Source: Agelas oroides (taxonomy: Eukaryota; Porifera; Demospongiae; Agelasida; Agelasidae). From it: a stretch of 64,000 nucleotides of DNA. Numbering within the stretch: position 1 is the stretch's first letter; each line of letters begins with the position of its first letter. The notes under the pieces were generated by a model. The model saw only the letters and a list, made by a program, of their open reading frames with translations, made no database searches and was not told the DNA's origin. Below are positions 13,801-38,873 of the stretch, in pieces. The DNA lies in the NCBI GenBank assembly GCA_949130485.1, contig OX422183.1:25683316-25747315 (forward strand). Reading direction: 5' to 3'. Both the position numbers and the translations under genes were made by a program.

Positions 13801-14486
13801 ATGATTTTTCTTACGTAAATCTACAATGGTTAACTAATGCGGACTAAAAATTGATAATTTGTATTGCATTTGTGGCACCGCCTTCTCTTTGTTTTGCAAT
13901 GCGATTCCATAACTGGATAAGCTGTTTCTGAGCCGTTTGATTGCTCCAAGGGAAATCCAGGACGCTGATTTCAAATCTGTGAGTCATTTTACATCAAAAA
14001 AACGTGGATCTGCCGGTAAGCGAGTTAAAACTAGCCAAAAATTCAACGGAAAACGGTTAACGGTGGAGTCCTGCCCGTACTACAAGTAGATATAGGTTCG
14101 TTAGCATGAACTTGATATGCTGAGGACTGTGTGCAGTTAATATAGGTCTCTTTTTACTCCGGATACTGTTATTTAGATCCTGCAGACACTGGGTTGCTGG
14201 GACAATATGTGCAAGCAATAATTTGCGCATGCCTATCTTGTCCCTAGGCCCTACCTACACAGCTGGGCACATTGCAGGTCCCTGAAATCCGTGTTGAGAC
14301 GGAAAAGAGCTGTTGCGAAATTAGTGCAGTATTGACTAGTGCAGATGCATGACTATGCCAGATGCATGATGATGTCAGAAACAAACAAAGGTCAAAGTCT
14401 GCAAATATGAAGACTCTCAAGTCTCAGATAAAAAAACTTAGAAAGCAAAAGTACTATATAGGGCTAAATCACCCTGACAAAGAAGT
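10880..14486. other. Mostly no recognised gene; one candidate exon
   Basis: The segment 11653-11740 on the minus strand reads as an 88-nt open exon (VEQKNAKQNNRTWLEGLLTI...) between a CTAG acceptor and a GTAAGC donor. It does not join the next gene in frame, so it is unassigned. The CT-rich 12.7-12.8 kb part and a short run of ggaataac units at 13,086-13,113 are low-complexity. Nothing else is supported. Confidence 0.35.
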
Positions 14487-14616
14487 CTAATTTTATTCAT
14501 GAACATGTACCCGTAACCTTAAGTCAATTTCATAAGCAATTTTCAGAGGCTGAGCTACTCACTCAGTTTGAGAAATTGACTTAAGGTTACGGGTACATGT
14601 TCATGAATAAAATTAG
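14487..14616. repeat. Perfect foldback, 45-bp arms
   Basis: The arms at 14487-14531 and 14572-14616 are exact reverse complements (ctaattttattcatgaacat ... and inverse), separated by a 40-bp loop. The perfect match implies a young event or recent conversion. No gene is adjacent. Confidence 0.85.
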
Positions 14617-15091
14617 TATGTCACAAACTTGCCTGTATAACATTTCCTACTAAAGAGCTACCGGATTTTTACAACAACTAGTCGCTACAGAGGGCATTCA
14701 GCTATAGTTCAGCATAACACTAACTTTACTACAGTACACAGTCAAGTGACAGTAGGCGGCTGCTCGGTGGAGTATGAGTACAAACTTCTATGTCAGTTTA
14801 CTACAACAGTAGGAGGAACTAAGTGATATTTATTACTTAAACAGAGCCAGAGCAACTCACTGCAGTGCCACACGAAGCATTTTTGCTCATATCTCGGAAT
14901 AGAACAGAGCGGCAGTGGCTGAAAGGGACCGAAACCCGTGGTCATGCGAGGACTGGTACTTCCCATGAATGAGATACAAATGTCAAACTTGCACTAATAT
15001 CAATCGCTCTGGTTGCAAAATTTTTCTAAGTGCTTTTCTTCTTGTATGTCAGGTTTGAATTTTAGTTGGAGATCACTACCATATGCTAAGT

Positions 15092-15122
15092 GGTTAGGGT
15101 GGCGTTAGGGTTGGGTTAGGGC
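15092..15122 (+). repeat. Short telomere-like TTAGGG run
   Basis: Four TTAGGG words with 1-4 extra bases between them lie in about 30 bp, directly before a TA run and a dispersed repeat. TTAGGG is the usual metazoan telomere unit. This could be an interstitial telomeric trace or chance. Confidence 0.4.
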
Positions 15123-15141
15123 TGCATATATATATATATAT

Positions 15142-15502
15142 ATCAAAGAGTCGGTACACTCTCTATGTAGGGATGGTGCCGACGCGCAGTATATGCAATA
15201 CTTAAGCAAAAGCCGTATAAATTCACCACAAATACGTTAAAAGCTTATTTAAGCACCCAGACGTCCTCTTTGAGTGCCTTTGTGATCAGCAAGACTCATA
15301 TAGTGGCCAAAAGCCACACGGAAGACAGCTAAGTGCAAACGTGTACGGTAGCGAAAGTGCCATGCATTTTTCGTATTCTTTCTTGTTACGACCACTATGT
15401 TCAACAACGATATCTCGCAAACTGTTTATTAGGTACTCACCGTCATTTTATCACAAAACTGATGCTTATCACAGCGCGGAGCTCTACGACCACTCAGCGT
15501 CT
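15142..15502 (+). repeat. Dispersed repeat, copy A (about 360 bp)
   Basis: This stretch aligns with 38520-38873 over its whole length. Both contain gagtcggta, atatgcaatacttaagcaaa, aagcacccag, gatcagcaagactcatata and gagctctacgac. They differ by substitutions and small indels. The apparent 109-residue open frame at 15333-15662 is not conserved in the other copy, so I treat it as noncoding. Confidence 0.75.
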
Positions 15503-15614
15503 TCATAGCTTCAAATTCACCCTGGTCAACAAAAGCCATTCACAACACTCTGAGGCTGCTGTCCATTGCTTAGGACGCCATTTTCTAATTTTGTACGAAT
15601 GCGCACACGAAGTC

Positions 15615-15660
15615 TCATTCCCAGACCAAAGACCACGGTCATTGGTCTGGAAGCGAGACT
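15615..15660. mobile_element. Small palindrome of the CTCGTTCCCAG family
   Basis: The ends are tctcattcccagacca and tggtctggaagcgaga, with a short loop containing a further accacggt pair. The terminal words match the palindrome family found repeatedly in the right half of the window. Confidence 0.55.
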
Positions 15661-16091
15661 AGTACCACAACGTCAGTGGGCAGTACACATGGCTGGCATG
15701 GTCTTTTCCCCCCGCGGCATTGAGCAAGGCTTATGAACACCACACAGGTAAAGCGCTGCATTCAGCTGCCCACTTGTAGCTACACTAAGAAATAGCCTAC
15801 TCACAGCTTTAGTAAAGCTAGGAAGGTCAGTTGTCAGTATGATAGTTTTCTGTGCTGCAGCTGGTCAGTCATGTGATTGACAACTGAATCATGAAATTTG
15901 TTTCACAAAGTTTTGTAGGGAGAGTGATTGGCCCTTCATCAGGTTCTAGCTGGCTATATTACACATGCCTGGAACCACTACTAAACTGTCAACGCCGTTT
16001 CAAGTTCTGGTGTTGTGGTTACACTTGAAATATTCTTCTTAGGCTTAGGTCTAACTGTAACTGAGATTAACATCAAAAAAGTACAGAAACA

Positions 16092-16672
16092 AGACTTTAA
16101 AAACGTAAAAAGATGTAGGGACGGCATGCCAAAAAGTATGCAAACAAATTAGCATGAAAGCAAAGGTCAACATATTGGCAAAGCCCCATCCCTACATCTT
16201 TTTCACACTACAGCTGATGCAATGCTGCTAGATCATATTAGCCTCATTCCTGAGCTGGCATGTGGGAGAATGAAAGTGGCCTGGGGACGAGGCTAAACCA
16301 TGCCATATACTTTAACGACACTATCATAAGTCTGCAGTCTATACTCCAACTCACTGCTTAAGTTGTTGAAGACAATCCGTATAACATAATGCTACCAAGA
16401 GGGTCATACTAGCCTTGTTCCCAGGCCACGTGGGAGGAGGAAGTGGCCTGAGAATGAGGCTACAGCCATGAACTGCCAGTAAAGGTTGTGAACATATGGT
16501 AGGTTTAGGAAGACCCCCATGCACTGTCTAACTGTAGTGTGAAAAAGATGTAGGGATGGGGCTTTGCCAATATGTTGACCTTTGCTTCCATGCATTATCC
16601 CTACCTTGTTTGCATACTTTTTGGCATGCCATCCCTACATCTTTTTACGTTTTTAATGTTTTTAAAGTCTTT
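16092..16672. mobile_element. Long inverted-repeat element (125-140-bp arms)
   Basis: The arm at 16092-16216 recurs inverted at 16530-16672. Each arm is itself bounded by aaaaagatgtaggga and tccctacatcttttt, so each can fold separately. The interior (16242-16296 and 16410-16465) holds two members of the small CTCGTTCCCAG palindrome family (gcctcattcctgag, gccttgttcccaggcc). It has no protein-coding capacity. Confidence 0.75.
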
Positions 16673-19600
16673 GGTATAAATACAGTGTAGCATACGAATG
16701 CTAACATACTGCTTGTGCGCTGGAAGGCAATTGCATGTGCCGTGTCGGCAAAGTTCAAAGCGTTTTCATTTCCAGTCAATAAAAAATTATTCCATTATAG
16801 ACCCATTGCAGCTGACGTCATGCGGCGTGTACATGATACCATTCGCCATGTTGGTGTACCAAGTGTTTTTAATACTGCAAAGTTGGTTAATGTTCTCTAG
16901 TTGGCTGCTCTAACATTCAAAACAAGCCCAGGGTATCAGTTTTTATCGTTTGCTAGTAGTTTTTAAGTCACCAAGAAGGAAGGGCCAGAAAACTCAGCCA
17001 AAAGCGGCAAGATCTCTGCCTATCTCTGGTCAGTGATTCACAGACTTGCGACCTCAGACCAGAAAAATATCCTGACACCTGCGGGTGTGTACTGCATATT
17101 GTGTCAGGTAAGTGTACTGTATGCGAGAATAAGGTATACCTTAGTTTAGTTAATAGTGTAACTATCCAGGTAGCTACACAGGGCCAAGTCAACCGGCTGT
17201 TCAATGAGGAAAACTTTGATGGCTCATGCCCTAGCGACATAAATCTTGACCATGAAGGTGCACCTCGAGTTTCACTGCCAACTGATTGTGATGATAGAGC
17301 TGTACATAGAAGAACAGAGGCTGAAGAGATATGTAAGACCACGACAGCCATGCTTGGTACACAAACAATACTTAACAGTGAATGTGGTGGAGGAGAGCTT
17401 GGAAACTCATGCAGGTATGGTATACCAAAGAAAGAGAGGATTTATGGCAGAAATGTGCGCAATTAGAACTAAGGTATTCATTCTGTGTGCAGTTCAGGTA
17501 GTACCATGGGCATAGTCTCATGGCCAGACTATTTTTCCTCTGTGTGCGGAAAATTAGTTTTGGAACGAGTCAACAAGACTACCATTGGCAGACCTTGATC
17601 TACAGTGATGCAGGCGTATAGACTTCTGAATATGGAGGCACAGTAGCCAGCATTGCAGGTTTTGTTCCCTCCCAAGGAATTGAAGAGTTTTATTATTAAA
17701 CCTTTTCTGTAGCAGATGGTGTACAAGCTTGTGGTGCTTTTTGGTGTATCCACAGTAGTGTCTCCAGTGATGCATATACCACTTTTTCTGCATAAAACTT
17801 AGGCTCTTTCAACTTGCATGTTCGTTTCTGGTTACCCAACTGCATCAAGAACAGAGAAAGTTTCTATAGGTTTGTACATCTGGTTCTATTAACTGGGCAC
17901 AGCATCCAGTTTTTGCCGCAAAACAGCTTTTTTGACACATGCATTCTTGTAGTGCAGATAGTGCATGTGCACATGGATATGGAAAGTGGTATTTGGCCCT
18001 CTCGCCTGGAATCTCACTATAGAGTGCTTGTGGAGTGTAAGTTTCAAGCTCCTGCTTGTATTTTAGCACTTGTATTTGTATGTTGCCAAGTATAGAGCAC
18101 TTCATGTGATGTCATCACCTTTGAGATTACAAAGGAAAACGGAAAAACCGCTGCCATGTTGGTGTACAACAAAATAGTAGCTTTGACGGCAATCTTCGTG
18201 AATGGAGTGATATATTTATAATGCTTCTAGTATGTGTTGAATCAGACAAAATCCCACTGCTAAGCTATATAAATACTTACCTGTGGGTTTTTTCATCGAT
18301 ATCACCTACACTGCTAATGACATACTGTGCAAGTTGTACACCAACATGGCGGTTTATTTCTAGTATACGGAATTGTGATCACGCGATGAAAATGCTCTAT
18401 GAGTACAATATCACAAAATACACTCAGTATCCTAAGTAGCCACTTCAACTTAGCAGCTCACCCACATGGTTCCTGTGAAATGGGTAGGACTAGAAAGTAA
18501 CATGTAAATTGGAATGGCCTAATGGGGTTTATGGTACTGTTTTGATTGCTGATGGCATGACCCAATACGGTGTGATATATAGTAAGTCCCTTCTCTCTAC
18601 CCATGCAGCATGCAGTAGCCCAAAGGAGTGATGCTGCATTAGAAGCCTCCTCCAGCCCTGCCATACAGTCACAGTGGGCAGCAAGAATTCTTCCATCCGT
18701 TTCAGCATTTCCCGTGGAACAAGGGGCTTTTCACTTGCAATTTTACTGCCTTTGATTTACATGCAGTGTGTACATGCACAGTAGCTTATACATTTCAAAC
18801 CATCATTTTTCTTTCATTGACACATTTTTCTGGAAGTTTTTTTGAAAGCTATCCAAGGCTTTTATAGCTGAGCACGCCATCCTTAGTGTATGGACTTGGA
18901 TGGAAAATAAATTAAGTACATGCAGACAGATGTAAGTTATAGCTGACCACATCTTGGTACTGTCCTGCCACCTTCGCTGTACAGTAGTTCGGCATGGATT
19001 ATGCAGAGCCACCGTGATCAGTCTTAGCTTACCTTTGCTTTCACTCTGCATCTGCTATAGTGCTTGCATATCCATGAATAAATCCTTCCTGAGCGGTTTT
19101 CTTAGCCGTGCGCGCGCATATGAATAATTACTTACGCGCACACGCTGGTACACCAACATCAGTAGTTACGCCAACGGAAAATCTAATTTAGCTCTGATGT
19201 CACTTCCTCCCCGAAAACCCCGTCCACGCGGTGAATAGAACTTCTTCAGAAGAGAGACAGCTGGCCGCAAGAACAAAGATCACCTACAGATGTAACTTGG
19301 CGCGGAGGCGAAGAAAGAGTTATTTTGCCCAGTTATGTCCTTTGAGTGGCGATATCTTAGCGTGAACAACCTATGTAGCCGATTTTCTTGCAGATTGACG
19401 ACTGCCACTGAGGTAATGGGGTGCGCATGCAGCCTTATAACTCAGACGTAGAAGATGAGAACAGCTTCTTTCTTGCAAATGTAAGCGAGCAACTACTGCC
19501 CAACAGATACTCTAAGTTTGGTTAAAAGAGCTTGGTCAGAAAAAATTTCCACACAACATTCATACATATCTCTGCTGAGTAAAGACGTGTGCAAGTGCTG

Positions 19601-22600
19601 TATCAAAGGGTATTCACTGATATGTTGCCTTCTGAAGCATTTTTGACTGGAATCAAGATCTTTCATCGGCAAAATTTGAACTTGATAACTTGATTGCCCC
19701 CTTCTAAAGCTCTTGATCACTTGATTTACAGAGCACAAAATGTAAATATGCCTCTTTAGTGTCATTGATCCCTTGATTTTTGTCATTTGGAGGTCATCTT
19801 GATTCTCGATCAACACTTAAAAAGGATGCTGATTCCATTTTGATCTCGGTTGTGAATGCTTCTACAAGTGACATGTAACTGGTTACCCCTTGTATATGTC
19901 CTCCTCATCACTCTTCACTGTGATACACAGATCATTTGTAAGGAACAAACACAGCCTGGCATCTTTTGTTGTATTGCAACATTGCAGAGATTAGTGTAGA
20001 TGCACATGACTGAATTTACCTCCACACCATTAGCCTTGAGTTAAAATAAAATAGTATACTTTTATAGTTGGATTTGATTTTACCCTCATCTCAAGTTGTT
20101 AGCCATTCTGCAATAGTTTCTGGCATATACATGTATGTTTGCAACACTTTACAGCCTTATCCTGATTTTCCCCACCTAGGTTTATAAGTAGGACTCTTCA
20201 CCACCTTCATTATCTTGCTTCTGTATAGTTGACAAACCAAGTTCCATGCCAGATGAAACGTAAGGAGTACAAAATCACAAGCTGTCTGACTCAGTCATTG
20301 TTCGTGAAATGGCAACAGACCACGTAGTGGTCATTGCAACGTTTACAGATGCACAAGACAGCTGTCTCCTGTGTTAGGCTCAGTCATCGTTTGCTGTTGG
20401 TATTGTGGATATTATTACGTAATTTAAGCAATGTATGCTTGTGAATTATTAACCACAACAATATTTGTATTACTCTGCTTATGCATGCAATTATTTCTGG
20501 ATCAACATTCAAGCTCTACCTAAGACTCATATCCATTGCGCTATTTCAGCTGTTAATAATTAATCCTAAGTTTACAACCGCTCATATCTCCGGAAGCAAT
20601 TACAAGAACAACTTTCAATTTACTGTGCAGTGAGACCTATTTACAAGTAATCCAAGCTCCCAAAGTTAGCCGAATAAGGAAGTCAGAAAAAATTTCCACA
20701 CGGCTTCTGTAACAGCGAACTGAATGGTCCATTACACCCCATGCATGCAACTGTTCTGCGGGCTTGAGATCTCTGGGGTAGAGATCTACAATAGCTTGTT
20801 GTTGACTGAGAGTTTGATAGCCATAACTCCTACTACTGAGAAAACACACCCAGGATAAAAAGCTCATCAGTCATTCTGCAACGCGTGTTGAACTTTTCAT
20901 GCGAAAATAAAATTGTACGCAACTCTATGATTTCCGGTTCCGTTGGCGTAACGACTGAACATGGCGGATATAGCAACGGTTACTATCCGGAAGTGACACA
21001 GTTGCAACGGGTCTATTTCGCTATTCCGTATTCCGCATTTTACCGACTCCCAGTTGAAACTGTTATTGCAAAGTCACTCTTTGTGGCGTTTCACGGTACG
21101 AACTCTCCCCAGCGTTCATTCCTCACGAATACTTCACGTTATCCCCTTGACTAACCACTGGAGAAGCTGTTTATGGTAAAAAGAGTTGCTAAAGTTGTTT
21201 ACCTGATTCAAGAAGCGTCACGGAAAAATGTATTCATGTCCACAGCCTTTTTGGTGGGCGTGACGTAGAAACTTCTCTGGCCTTCCTTTGTCGCTTGTAG
21301 TACGGCTACGTAGTTCTTTGATAAGTTACTGAAGCAGCTGCTACAGCCGTTTTCTTCACTCAAGCTGAAAAGCCAGCTGTACAATGGTGGGCGAAAAACC
21401 AGAAACGATTATTGCGCTTGCATGTTGTATGGATAATATAGTACACGTAGGTGGATAGGAAACGCAGATAGTATACGGAATAGTCCGCAGAAAAACTATT
21501 TTCCATCCTGGTAATGCCCTTTTTGTGCGAAGTTTGTGTTAGCTAACCTCGGCAACAGAAGAAGCTTCAGTGAATACCTGCAGGGTTCATAAAGTATAAT
21601 AGCAGGTGTACTGGGATAGCTATGTAAGAGCCGGCTCAATGTTAGCAGTGTCGTTCAGTAAACGTCTGAATTGTCCGATTTGGCCATTGTTACGGCCAAA
21701 TTGGCCGCGTAACGGCAAACTTGTGTTAGGCAATCTCGGCAACAGAAGAAGCTACGGCAAAAAGCTGCAGGATTCATAAGTATAGTAGCTGGTGCACTGG
21801 GATAGATATGTGAGCGCTGGCTCAGTGCTAGCAGTACCGTCTATAGTTGCCAAACTGCCCGGATTTTGCCTCATTTAGGGGCAAATCCCCTGTTAGCAGA
21901 TCTCAGCAACAGAAAGCGCTACGGTACAGCTACCCGCAAGAATGAAGAAGCTGAACAAGAAGATTATTATTTCAGACAGACAATACTTTACCAGTGAAAT
22001 ACAGCGCCAGAGTTTTCCGTAAATCGTTACTAGCCCTGGCTCTTAAAAATAACTAGCCAAAAATTCAGCTTAGCTCACCAACGCCAGTTGTTTGTAGTTT
22101 GCCGCAAGTGAAGGTTTGTGTACTGCGTGCTGTGTTATTACCGTGCCAACACTTGAATCGTTTGAAAAAATATCTGTTCCGTAACGGGAGGCTGTCTTTT
22201 CACCCAATCCCATGTGGTACCGCCCTAATTGGTCATGTGACTTCCGGTGCAACTTGCTCGGATGGTATGGTACGGCCTACCAGTCTGGCGAGTCACTAGC
22301 GCGCTCGTCAGTTGCCTTCGTCAGTCTCGCGGTGGACCGAGCTAGGCTAGACTCTTGCAGCATGGAACTAGCTAGAGGACTTCTTTCAGCATTAGTACAT
22401 GACATTATAATTATGTTCTGTTACTAAAGTAGCCTACCTGAATAAAGAATAAGGCTGATATTACTTGTTTTACTGGTTAAGTTTTACTGTAAGTTGTTCA
22501 GCTGAAATTCAACCATGCCAGTTGATGCAAAACAGAACTGATTGTAAAATTTGACCATGAATACTTACCAAAAAATAACATCCTCATACCCAGGCCTTCT

Positions 22601-22737
22601 AATCATGCGTTAATTTCTTGCAGTATGCCTGACAAGCACTGGAGTAAGAAGGACTGAGGCTAACAAAAACTGACTAAGTACAAAAATGACTACATACAAC
22701 ACGACAGCATTGAGTTCTTGCATGTAAGCATCATATA
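16673..22737. other. No identified gene; possible isolated exons
   Basis: A plus-strand open stretch ends at a good donor near 17106 (TPAGVYCILCQ before GTAAGTG), and another open frame follows at 17246-17515. Neither has a recognisable family. The phrase gtcagaaaaaatttccacac recurs at about 19536 and 20682 and marks a dispersed repeat. A degraded palindrome-family remnant lies near 17,520. Expression data would be needed to call a gene here. Confidence 0.35.
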
Positions 22738-34465
<11,728 letters not shown>

Positions 34466-34677
34466 CTTGAGGGAAATAGGGAGAAATACCAACATGCATT
34501 AATTGACTCTAGCACTACATTCACATTTGGTTAGGGATCCATATTAGAATGAGAAAACTTGGCATACATTTCGTGTACACGTATATTGAAGCATCAGCAC
34601 AAACCACTCTGTACAGGTATTTACATACACGAGTCACAAAATCCTGCTTCCAATACTTCAAATCTGTCAGTGATACT

Positions 34678-35099
34678 TAGCCTCGTCTCCAGGCCCAGCC
34701 CAAAAAAATTGGGAAAAAGGGCGTGGTCACACTTCAAAATATTCCGTGTCAGCAGCCTTCGTTCGGAATAGACAAAATCACATTTGTCCACTACTAAATA
34801 CTAAATGTTTGACTACCTGAAAGTACATGTAGTGGACTCGTTCCAAGACCATTTGAAAATAGGAACGAGGCTGGCAGACTTTTCGTAGACCTCAGAAACT
34901 TGGAGTGCATTTATGCTTGATAGGCTACTACTCTCGCTCCTTAGCAAGATCTGCTCATCCACTTGGTAACACCATCGTCAATAGTAGCTGGCTAACACAT
35001 GATCACATAATTGTTACATAATATACTGACTCAGCACATATGAGAAGCAAGTCCAGGCCCTTTTCCCGATTATTTAGGCTGGGCCTGGGGAGAAGGCTA
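34678..35099. mobile_element. Palindrome-family member with long loop
   Basis: The ends are tagcctcgtctccaggccca and tgggcctggggagaaggcta, with arms that continue through a ttttccc/gggaaaa pair. A second, smaller hairpin with ctcgttccaagacc / ggaacgag lies inside at 34838-34872. Confidence 0.6.
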
Positions 35100-35827
35100 A
35101 GTGATAATGATACTAAACTAAACTTGGGTGATGTTTGATATGGGGAAAACCTGAACAAATAACTTAAGTACTTGGTCTTAAATTACATGTAATAAGTATG
35201 TGACAAGCAATGCATAATTGGTATGCCACTTACTTCTGCCTATTTTAACAGGCAGCTCTAACCAACCATAGCAGATTGAAGACAGACTTGCACTTTTTTT
35301 AGAATGTGCCTCAGAAAATCTACTTTACTCAGCTTCAGGCAAGGGTGGGTGGCATACGTGCATAACTCAATCAACACCCAGCATTCTTAGTTTTGGCATA
35401 AGCCATTCATACTTGAGGTAGCTTACAGAAAGCAGAGGTAAGCAATCATGCATGGTGCACTGTGAAAAATGCTGATCTTTGCATCATTAACCTCGTTCAT
35501 TTCAGTGCTGCAGTCTGGCAGTGCACTTTCCTCTCTCTCCACATGCAATCAACACTTACTATGAAGTGTACATGTAAGTCATGACATTAGACGTTTTGCA
35601 AAATCCAAAATTTCCAATGAGTGGTCATTGGACCAAACAAGCACACACACACACCCATGTGTGGGACTCACCCCAAGTGCATTGATGAGCAAAAATGATT
35701 GAGTACATATTTTCGATTTCCTACTCCCACTATCAGCTTTGAACAATGGGGCATGAAAGAAGAAGCAAGAGTGCATAGTTGTGGTGGGAGTGAATATCAT
35801 TATACATGTACATGTATTTGGAGTAAT

Positions 35828-36358
35828 TGGGGCGAGCCTGAGCGAGCCCCACACTAGCGTGACTGCATTGCGCACGCGTGTGTGTATCTGGCCGGCTATG
35901 CTTGGACCGACCACTTACAGGAAATTTTAAATCAGCGCATTCAAATATTTCATGATGATTGAATTTCCACGCCGACGTGTACTTCAGCTAAGCCGTGAGA
36001 ACGAGCGTGAAGGGCTACTGCCAGACTGCAGGGTCGACATGAAAGAGAGTGAGAGCAAAGACTATTCAAGTTGAATGCATTGGCAGCACACACGGCAACT
36101 TACCTTCTGAACCATGGTACGAGTCTGATGATCGCATGACAAGGCAGTCTGCGAGTGACAGTTGGACAGCAGGGTGTACGCTGGCTTCTTCAGGTACACG
36201 CCTGGCATGACCACTCATACATAGCATGGATTCCCCTGCTAGCTCATGGTTTGACTGCGAAGCTTGGCCCATGCCCTCGTAGCCATAGTAGTGTGGCTGG
36301 ACGAATAGCTGCGTGGGCATTCCAAATGCAATTTGCTACTCGCTCAGGCTCACCCCAG
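35828..36358. mobile_element. TIR element, about 530 bp
   Basis: The ends ggggcgagcctgagcgag and ctcgctcaggctcacccc are inverse copies, and the same ends bound 27855-29558. The interior lacks a transposase. Confidence 0.6.
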
Positions 36359-38094
36359 GATGATTCAGCATCTTACTAGTTAGGAGAACTTAGGCTCAGA
36401 CTAGCCTCATGCCAGAAACAGTATCAACTGTTTGCGCATGCGCAATCATTCCCAGACAAACCTGGGAATCCATTTACGCGCTTGGAAATTGTCGGTAAAA
36501 TCAATACGTATACTTAGTATTTCCGTATCATCGAAAGATGCAGCCGTTAGTCAGTTGAATTACCTCCAACTCCATGAAAGTAGAGGATAATCGCCGTGTA
36601 TACAAAGGCGAAGATGCTTTCTTGCGGCTACCAACTACATGTAGTTTTGGTAAGTCAGTACGCTACGAGGTGCTGTCATTTGCATGCTAGACCGTAAACA
36701 AAAAGTTGGGTACAGGCTACACCATTGTCTTGTTAGTCTCGTCGTTGGTATCACCTATAATTGCCAAATTTCTCTGAGCGTAGTGGTCTATTAGGGACTG
36801 CCTACGCTATTAACCGCATTCATTACACCTACCGGAAGCTAAACATGCACATTGAATTGCAAATAAACTACGTACAGGCCAGAAGTTGAACATTGCACGG
36901 CATATATACGACTCTATTGCAATCAACAAGGCTCTGTTTATCGCGACCGATCTCGAGAAATAGACAAGCTATGACAATGCAGTAAAAAGATGCATAGAGC
37001 TAAAAGAAAGCTCTAGCTTCAATAAAAAGTTTACGTACCGCACCAGTAGTGCTTACATGTACAGTGCTCCAAGAGAGCAAAACTTTTAAAATTATATAGT
37101 AAAGCCCTCCTATCATCTTATTTACACATATAAACGGTACAAATCATCGTTATTTGCGCGTACATGGCCTGCGCTGCGAGTTTTAGCTTCCCTGTATACT
37201 TGCCATACTTAAGAAGAGCCGTTGTGACGTCACAGATAATTTGTGATGTCACAGATGTGCACTACAATGCCAACGAACCACCAGCCAGCTAGAATTTATC
37301 ATATTCGAACCAAGTATTAGCTAGAAGTTCGGTTAACTAGGCTTCATGGAAAACGTGGCAAGCTCAACTGCAACCGGTTCTTCTCAGAGCCAACTCACAA
37401 CTTCCTTGATCACCCAGCAACCAGGAAGTGAGTCCTCGGAGTCAAACAGTACTGCACAATGTCAGCAACGTGCGCTCTACCACAACAAACTGTAAGATTT
37501 CATACTCTGCACCTACAGCCAGTGAACGGATCAATGAAGACAGCAGCCATACTGTTCACCTAGCCACGTGTTGTGGTTAATGACATCATGAAAGGAATGC
37601 CCACCCATGACATGTCACTAAAATGGCTGAAAGTTACTATTTCCATGCAAAAGTGCTTCCATACCTTCCAGGAAGGTTTTTATTCTAAGAAAAGTACTTG
37701 AAACAAAACTTTAACCTATCTCAAAGCCATCTTTCCAGTAAATCCTGTTAACTGGGAGTTTTGTGGCTATACTACGCTAAACACTTTTGCCCCTCAAAAA
37801 TCAGTTTTTATAGATTTTCTTGACAATGCTTGGGAGTGAAGCCTGTTGACTACCCTCATAATAAACTTCCAAGTAAAGACTACTTTCACACCGCATCTGG
37901 ACACTTAACTTCAAGAAGCAGGGCTAAACTATGCTAAACACTTTTTCAGAATGGGCTGACTGTTGGCAGCCATGTTGATGAGGAGATAACACGTGACACT
38001 TAATTAATTTAGGGGAAGCATTACAAGTGTTGAACCATTCCTTTTATGTACTCTGTAAAACACACTTGATGTGTTTATCAAGCACTACAGCTAA
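36359..38094. other. No gene recognised
   Basis: No exon with splice support was seen on either strand. A palindrome-family remnant (ctagcctcatgcc ... cattcccagac) lies at 36,402-36,462. Confidence 0.4.
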
Positions 38095-38471
38095 TTGTTT
38101 CCAAAATTGAAAGTTTTGCTCTTATGCTTTGGAGTACTGTATGTAGTACAGATTGACTCCAGTCCGTACTGTCGGCGTAGATTCTGCATACTGCAGAGGT
38201 TTTCAATGAAGTCATCCGGACTGACTAGTGCTCCATGCAACTTAAAAGCCAGCGGTGAGACTCCCCCTGAATCACCAGACCTCAACCCTATTGAGAACCT
38301 TTGACACGAGGAGTTCTTGCAACGAGAGATAAAGCACATGAATAAACAATAGCTTGTGGAAGGAATTCTAGCATTTTGGAAGACTGTAGACGCAGGTAAG
38401 TGTCGTAAGTACATCAGGCAGTTGCGAAATTTGTGCGTCACTGAACTCAATGGAGCTGTAACTGGCTACTG
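38095..38471 (+). pseudogene. Tc1/mariner transposase C-terminal relic
   Basis: One frame reads through SPDLNPIENL, the conserved block before the last catalytic residue of Tc1-like transposases, then a stop where Trp is expected. It continues as HEEFLQREIKHMNKQ, another stop, and LVEGILAFWKTVDAGKCRKY with an ending like AVTGY. Two nonsense changes and the lack of the N-terminal and first catalytic regions show it is dead. It is a plausible relative of whatever mobilised the TA-flanked MITEs, but nothing links them directly. Confidence 0.85.
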
Positions 38472-38519
38472 AAGAACCGATAATGTAAAAACAGTTGTGT
38501 TTTGTTGTAGTAATGGCCA

Positions 38520-38873
38520 TATCAGAGTCGGTAGACTCTTATGTAGAGATGGCGTGCATGCACAATATATGCAATACTTAAGCAAAAGCCGCATAACTTC
38601 ACCACAAATACGCTAAAAGCATATTTAAGCACCCAGCCTTCCTCTTTGAGTGCTTTTATGATCAGCAAGACTCATATAATTACCCTAAAGCCACACAGAA
38701 GACAGCTAAACGCGAATGTGTGCAGTAAACGAAAGTGCCATTTTTTGTTGTCTTTTCTTTCTTTCTTTGTTCAGACCACTTGGTTCAACAATGATAACTC
38801 AAAAACAGTTCAAGTATATACCGCAATTTTAGCACGAAACTGATGCTTACCACAGCACAGAGCTCTACGACAG
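38520..38873 (+). repeat. Dispersed repeat, copy B
   Basis: This is the second copy of the 15142-15502 repeat, in the same orientation. It begins about 50 bp after the Tc1 relic. Confidence 0.75.

Noticed and set aside
15333..15662. 109-residue protein at 15.3 kb
   Set aside because: The region is a dispersed repeat and the frame is not conserved in the second copy at 38.5 kb.
36101..36130. First exon of RPS19 (ATG GTT CAG AAG before GTAAGT)
   Set aside because: The donor is good, but the sequence lies inside a TIR element and does not continue into a recognisable S19 N-terminus.
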